From positions 1,772,501 to 1,836,500 of the forward strand of contig WPIO01000076.1 in NCBI GenBank assembly GCA_009760855.2: a stretch of DNA of 64,000 nt, in the 5' to 3' direction. How positions within the stretch are numbered: position 1 is the stretch's first letter; the number at the start of each line of letters is the position of its first letter. The stretch is from Cristatella mucedo. Its lineage: Eukaryota > Bryozoa > Phylactolaemata > Cristatellidae. The notes under the pieces are model-generated. The model did no database searches, was not told the DNA's origin, and saw nothing but the letters and a program-made list of their open reading frames with translations. The translations under genes were made by a program, and so were the position numbers. Below, in pieces: positions 1 to 64,000 of the stretch.

Positions 1-450
1 CGCGCGCGGAGCACTCGGCGGCATCCTTATTTTTTCAGGCGCCCGTGCAGCGAATTTGCGCAGATTTGCTGTTGATACCGCGCGACGCCAGTGCCCGTGC
101 GAATGCAATGCACCGACGCTTAGCAGGCGCCGGCCGTCGCGAATCCAGCTGTCCGCCCGCCCGCTCGCGCCATTTCTATCGATTGTTTGTTTTCCGCGAA
201 ATGCCACTTGCGCTTGGGCCTGCTTAGTGCGAGCACGCTACAAGGCGGCAAGACGGACTGATGCAGCGAGGCTCGTCGACTCGCTGTTCGCCTCCTAGTG
301 GCGGTCGGCGCTGGAGGATATCGTGCACTGAGCGCTGGGGCCGGCGGACGGAAGGCGGGGGCGTGGCGGGGGCGTGTCTCAGCATCTCGCTCTGCCTGCA
401 CCGTTCACCTTCCGTCTGTCTGATGAGTCGCAGAGCGGGCAAAGCACTGC
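1..450. promoter_or_regulatory. CpG-rich block, possible promoter or untranslated first exon
   Basis: Rich in CG dinucleotides (starting CGCGCGCGGAGC), in contrast to the AT-rich sequence from about 600 onward. It lies 1.9 kb upstream of the neurexin start. It has no convincing protein and no obvious strong splice donor. A promoter or untranslated exon is plausible from composition and position only. Confidence 0.3.
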
Positions 451-2378
451 CACTCGACTCGCAATCAAATAACGTAACGACGTTCCCCGACTTGACCGCT
501 TGAAAATGAATCTAAAGCACTCGCAAGTTCCACGCGGCATTTGCTGCGACTACTACTACTACTACTACGGTTCTGCAGTCGTGTATGCTATCGGCACCAG
601 ACCGTTGATATCTTTTCCAACCTAGGCAAAGTGCCTGGATTTCGTTCTTTTTATGGGTCAGCCAAATGTGTCATTGCTAGTATTTGCCGAAGCTGCGTAC
701 AGCGTGGCAGGGAACAAACGCGAAACGTCTCACTGCAGCATCATACTTCCACTTCCGTCTCCAAACAAGTGTTCGGGATATTCTATTCAATCATCTTTGA
801 CGAGTGTGTATATATATGTATCCTAAACTCCTTCATGCGGATCATCGCCATTCTCGCTTTTTTCATTGTTCAAAGGCGACAGCGCCACTGCAGTTTGCAG
901 TCTCGAATATCCATCTTTTTTATATTTCATTCCTATAGCAGCCTAAGAGAACTTAATCTCTATTCAGCCGCTTCACATATGCCACGGGGGCTCGAGCCCC
1001 GGACCTCGGCCAGACCTCGGTCCCGGTTGACCCACGAGTGGGTCAACCCAGCTCGGCGTTCGTTGCGCCGCAGTGCTCTAGAAAGCAGAAAACCGTCACG
1101 TAGGATCTTAAATCGAAAACCTTAAATAATCAAGTCGCCGTAGGGATCCCAGAAGTTGAATTCAATAGGAAATCCATTTGGGCTAATGCAGCCTAAGTTT
1201 TGACAGACGAATCGGTCGATAGTGTCGACTGCTTCAACAAAGTGATGCATAAATCAAAGTGCCGTTAGATCGTGAACGGATTGCAACTTGACTTTGATTT
1301 ACCAAACAGCAAACCATAGCAGCGTAAACTTTTTTGGGCAAATTGTGCTCGTGCAGGTGAAAATAAACTGTTGCAGGTTATTTTGTATCATGTTTTATCG
1401 TTTACTACCAACTGCCAGGCTTGAACCATTACTTTGCTGCCGTCATCAGTTACTACACTGTACACGCCTGCTGCATGACTAAATGGGATCGTATGTAGAC
1501 GCAAGGTCATGCAGGATTTTGAGAGGTACTGCTTTTGAAAATCCACAATTATTCACTTTTAGGGAAAAATATACTATCTGTAAATCTGTCTCTGGTAATT
1601 GGATAACACAATCAGTCCGTGAACCGCAGTGGCCTAACTTGTTGCCGAATCAGCAGTGTAGTCTCAGAGGTCAATTCCGGAAGGGCCTAAAAATCAGCGG
1701 TTTAGGTTAACCTCATGATTAATTGCTTAAAGTTGCAGTAAAATATATACTGCAAATGAGCAATGCAACTGAGGCGGATAAGTGCGGTATGCCTGTTTAA
1801 AAATAGTGTTCGTCTTCCAAGAGAAAATCAGAGCAAAGCTTTCACTAGTCGTGAGGAATATGGCAAGCTTTACAAGCTTATCGCGTTCTGGACCTTATTA
1901 AGACTTTGCCCCAAGGACGATGAACCGGGCGCTCCTTTAATTTGCCACAGCAGCAACACAAAGTTACAAAGGATATGCCAACAAGGTTTGGAGAATTGAT
2001 TGGCCTTATTAAATTAAATAGTTTTGCAGTGTGAGCCACTTGCCCGTGAGCAATCGATAGCAGTTGGCGTGTGTCAACGGCAGGATGCTGCTTGCCTGCC
2101 CATTGGTGCCACATTGGTACCGGAGTGTGCAGTCGGATACCGCTCGGTGCTGGTCAGCTATTGAAGCAGCCGTATCGTAGGAGGCAAGTATAATTTGCGA
2201 GTTGCTGCGAGGCGCCATCGTCATTGTAAAGCCCACATTGTGCTGCAGTGAGTAGCGGCTGCAGGGAGCAGTCTTCGGAGCTGTCTGTGCATTAGCATGC
2301 CAACACTCAGTAGTTCTGGCTGTACTAGGACATCGTTCGGCTGACAGTCTCAAATGATTGGACATTGCTTATACTGCG
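451..2378 (+). other. Upstream region of neurexin
   Basis: This stretch holds one SINE-2 copy at about 925-1060 and otherwise unique-looking sequence with stops in all frames. The bases just before the start codon contain an out-of-frame ATG at 2354. A possible acceptor (GGCTGACAG, ending 2347) could mark a 5' UTR intron. The transcription start cannot be placed from sequence. Confidence 0.4.
925..1060 (-). repeat. SINE-2 (tRNA-like head, LINE-type tail), - strand
   Basis: On the - strand: GACCGAGGTCTGGCCGAGGT, a B-box-like GGGCTCGAGCCCC, CGTGGCATATGTGAAGCGGC, then TGAATAGAGATTAAGTTCTC and TTAGG. The last part is the LINE-B-type tail. A perfect 10-base inverted repeat (GGTTGACCCA, loop CGAG) lies at 1025-1048. 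Confidence 0.65.
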
Positions 2379-60806
<58,428 letters not shown>

Positions 60807-61059
60807 GTGAGCAACGCGAATTCACTGTACTCTGGTCCATTTCTTTGGATAGCTGGCATATTACAGACTAATGGTGGGATGCGTAATGCCCTTCTAATCA
60901 ATTCCACTTTTCATACGGTCATTACGGCATACGGCATCTTCGTCTGCCATTCCAGACTCGTGCAGTTCTACAGAACTCTCTATAGAGCTACTCATAGCAT
61001 GCGGGTTTTGGTACTCTAAAATAACCAACGGACTTCATTTCGCACAATGCAAAGAAAGA

Positions 61060-62720
61060 TAAAAGCATAGCTGAGTCAGGAGGGCAGTAGTAGCAGTACG
61101 CCCGGTTAGTTAATTGTGCCGATAAGACCAGGCGAGTAAGCTGAAAATAAATATGGCAATAATATTTTTGCTACGGACAGAGAATTCAAGCAGTGGTGGC
61201 CGTGTGGAAGCCCTGTGTGGGGGCACGGGCTATTTCCGGCTATTTCCTTCCCCTTTAGTGGGGCAGCTACTTGTGCTGCAACCGCCCCTACCCGTTCCTA
61301 TGGCCCCGACTTTCAGAAATGACGAAATTATTTCCAACTTTCACTCGATTAGCAATCCGCAGAATTCGCATTGAGTAGACTCTAAGCTAATACTATATAA
61401 TTGTTTTATTAGTTGCTGTCTTTCCCCTAGATATCAGTCTTGAGGGTCTTGCCCTCTAGAAGAAAATCCTGGCTCCACCTCTGAGTGTCTGCAAGTCAAG
61501 TAGCGTTCTTGGCGTATATCCACTGATCTACCAATGGCCATCACGAATCCGTTAGCAATGAAGCAAGAGTCAGGAAGACAGCCGAGGAAGTGAGTAGAAT
61601 GGAATTTCGGCTCAGTACCGGTGAGAAGGATGCATGACAGTCGGCAGCAGAAGGAGGAGACTAAATGTTATTTCATAAGGCTCGTGGAAATGAGTTCTAC
61701 AGTCTGAGATCCGTAGAGCGCAAACCTCTGTCACTAGCGGTTGTTAGGCACAGGAATTGAGCAGCTAAATTATGTCCGTAGAGAACTACGAGATGTCTAG
61801 GACTGGTGCAGCTGTTCAGCTAGGTATGAAGGAGCCAATCAACAGTGGGCCTTGTTGGTCAGCATACGAATTGTGCTTGGTATCTGCTGATCGACCGCGT
61901 GCCATCACAGCTCCTTCTGCAAACTAGACATACTGCTGAACCTCTGGAACTTCTTGACTAGAATCGCAGCCTTTTTCATCATGAGCTGCCGAGGTTAAGG
62001 GGCTTTCTTTCGGAGCCAAGCCGAAATGCAATTACAATAAATCGTCCTGACGAGACATATACCGGGAGCTAGTTAGACCGTTTTGCAAGTCACCGTGGTA
62101 GACAGTGCTTGTTTTTAGATACTTATCGGACGAGAGGGCTTGCTATGTAGACATTATTCTTAAGTAAAGTTTTATCATGCAAGCTGTTTTTAAAGAACTC
62201 ATAAATTCGAGAACATGGTGATGGTCGCACAAATGCTTGCACCAAGAGCAGTCTCCAAGACCAGCCGCATGCTTGGGGTGCGCTTAAGTAAGTTTAGTCA
62301 TCATTTAGTAAAGGAAAATTATCCAAAATCCAGGATTGAATGTCCGCCCTGAAATCGTCCAGTTCATCAGTCACGGTAGCAGATTCCGGTGGTTCCATTG
62401 AAAAATACAGTGAAGTGTTATCAGCATAGCTGTCATACCCAATCCCTACGTCTGAACCATTTTTTCGCAGTGGTGCTGTATACATGGATAACGGAAATGG
62501 ACAGAAAATACTCTTGTGGTACTCTACAGGTGAATGGTCTGCTCGATGAGAATTGAGAGTTACATGATACGGATTTGATACTATTAAAAAGATGCGATTT
62601 AAGCCACGCTTTCGACTCGTCTGACTAACCTATTTTTATACTGAATCTTTTAATTAGGATATTGTGATCGTTAGTGTGAACAAACGCAGCTGAAAGAGCA
62701 AACAATGCCAGGGTGATACT
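61060..62720 (-). mobile_element. LINE-A, degraded, - strand
   Basis: The - strand retains SYADNTSLYFSMEPPESA, the reverse-transcriptase active-site region in altered form (YADN for YADD), then DIQSWILDNFPLLNDD. Further 3' it has the region for RSPHAVDQQIPSTIRMLTNK-type sequence, parallel to the LINE-A at 17335. It is heavily mutated. Confidence 0.7.
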
Positions 62721-63574
62721 ATTTATATAATTGTTGGTTTAGCTTGAAACTCGTATAAATAATTCTGGTAAATCGCTCTCTACGATTTGATCTAGAAGAT
62801 GTTGCTAGACAATATCGAAGATAATCCTTAAAATATATGGACGAAATGAAAAATAACAAGCGAAACTAAGGTCAAAAGTAATTCCTTGAGCGTCCAAGCT
62901 TGAGGGGATCCAAATTACCAATAAGAAATTTAAAGTTGTTGGCGATATTACCTGACTTTAAAAAGACCCAAATCCTATGCGAAATGCGGTGCACCTTGTC
63001 TCTCATACTCGAACTGACTTCCAGTGTCTGTCCCAGGAGAACTACTGCTTTAATTGCATGCGTCGCAAAAGGCCGAACTGACATATACAGCTAGTCATGG
63101 GTTGACAAGTAGGCAGTGGCTGATTGGCTAGTGGGCGCTCCCTCTAATAGCCGGGACATGGGAGTACAGCCGAGAGCATTCTCTGTTCTCCGACTATGGC
63201 TGGATTATTAGTTGCGGCTTGATATCAAGTTCGCTATTGCAAGCATGTGCATTCATTAATTTGGTGTGTCATGATTCGCCTCGAGAGTGCAAGTAGCAAT
63301 GCCAAGCCGATTCATTGAAGACTTTATCGAACTCTAACGGGAGATTAGTCAATCGATAGCTCAATGGGTCAGGGAGCGCATGACCGGTAAATAAAGGTTG
63401 ATGAATTAGACTACACTTGATGGCACATTCTTTTGAGCCGTTCATCCCTACAGATGATCGCTTCCGGTCGCTTGGCAGTCTGAAATCACTGTGGCAGGGG
63501 TGCAAAACCATAATTGTATTTTAGCAAATATTGCATTGTAATATAATTAATTTTGACGTCCTCATATCTTACTA

Positions 63575-63835
63575 ATAATGTAATGTATCTTTGTCTGTAA
63601 CTCCACAAAGTCATAAAGACCATGTGGGTGTTACTCAGGAGAGTTTTGTATAGCGCACTTACACCCCAAGCTGCTTTCGGTACGCATTCGGTACCCAACA
63701 GACTTCGTCTCACTCAACAAAGAGAAAGAGGGAAGCATAGCAGTCAGGAGAGCAGTTGAGGTAGTGAGTAGCATAGAAGTAGCTGCTCAGGACCGCTGAA
63801 AAGGATGTGCCATAGTCGGCAGTAGGAGAGTATAA
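63575..63835 (-). mobile_element. LINE-A 3' end, - strand
   Basis: Nearly collinear with 17335-17580: the same GTAATGTATCTTTGTCTGTA start on the + strand, CTGCTTTCGGTACGCATTCG, CAGACTTCGTCTCACTCAAC and GTCGGCAGTAGGAGAGTA. It stops abruptly at 63835, as expected for a 5'-truncated insertion. Confidence 0.8.
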
Positions 63836-64000
63836 TCAAGCAGACGTATTCCATCAATCCATAGCTAATATACTTGCAAACTGAGTAGTGAGTTTACAGC
63901 TTCCTTATTTAAAAAAATAGTGAATGATTTAACTAAACTATAATATTAAATATTGCTGTATACGTCATCAAATGTTATGTACCTTGTCATCCATAATTAC

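Larger units (their letters stand above)
60807..64000 (+). other. Intron 13 (phase 0), runs out of the window
   Basis: Begins GTGAGC. Most of it is LINE-A on the - strand (61060-62720 and 63575-63835). I found no exon continuing LNS6. 62720-63570 is AT-rich with nothing recognisable. Confidence 0.7.

Noticed and set aside
541-1125. 194-codon open frame upstream of neurexin
   Set aside because: It runs through the - strand SINE-2 at 925-1060 and has no domain, so it is a chance frame.

Overview
The window is animal genomic DNA. One very large intron-rich gene on the + strand runs through almost all of it, embedded in decayed retrotransposons and microsatellites. The gene is an alpha-neurexin. 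Thirteen coding exons between 2379 and 60806 splice, with every junction phase matching, into one open frame of 1199 residues. The frame reads signal peptide, LNS1, EGF-A, LNS2, LNS3, EGF-B, LNS4, LNS5, EGF-C and the first third of LNS6. The rest of LNS6, the stalk, the membrane segment and the cytoplasmic tail are not found and must lie beyond position 64000. The divergent loops suggest a fast-evolving invertebrate, perhaps a flatworm or another spiralian, but the window does not settle the phylum.

Layout: 1-450 is CpG-rich and could be promoter or an untranslated first exon. Exon 1 (2379-3031) carries the signal peptide and most of LNS1. Exon 2 (5845-6062) completes LNS1 and holds EGF-A. 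LNS2 is spread over exons 3 to 6 (15185-32181), including a 27-nt microexon. Exon 7 (33814-34441) finishes LNS2 and carries LNS3. Exon 8 (38664-38849) is EGF-B. LNS4 is in exons 9, 10 and the start of 11, and LNS5 is in exon 11 (48692-49510). Exon 12 (52260-52382) is EGF-C. Exon 13 (60622-60806) opens LNS6. Introns are 1.2 to 9.1 kb.

The introns hold two LINE families that resemble the CR1/L2/Jockey group. LINE-A is mostly on the - strand. LINE-B is on both strands and ends in a conserved hairpin-like tail followed by (ATT)n. There are also two tRNA-derived SINE families, one of which borrows the LINE-B-type 3' tail. Long GA, CA, TA and CT microsatellites are common.

The most interesting points are in the neurexin itself. 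Introns fall where vertebrate neurexins have alternative splice sites SS1, SS2 and SS3. There is a phase-preserving 51-nt cassette candidate at SS1. At SS2 there is a microexon and a second possible acceptor that supply alternative versions of the same strand. A GC-rich segment of intron 2 contains an ATG, a strong signal-peptide-like sequence and a splice donor in the phase needed to join exon 3. That would make a neurexin starting at LNS2, a form I do not recognise as described. All splice models are read from sequence only; no transcript data were available.
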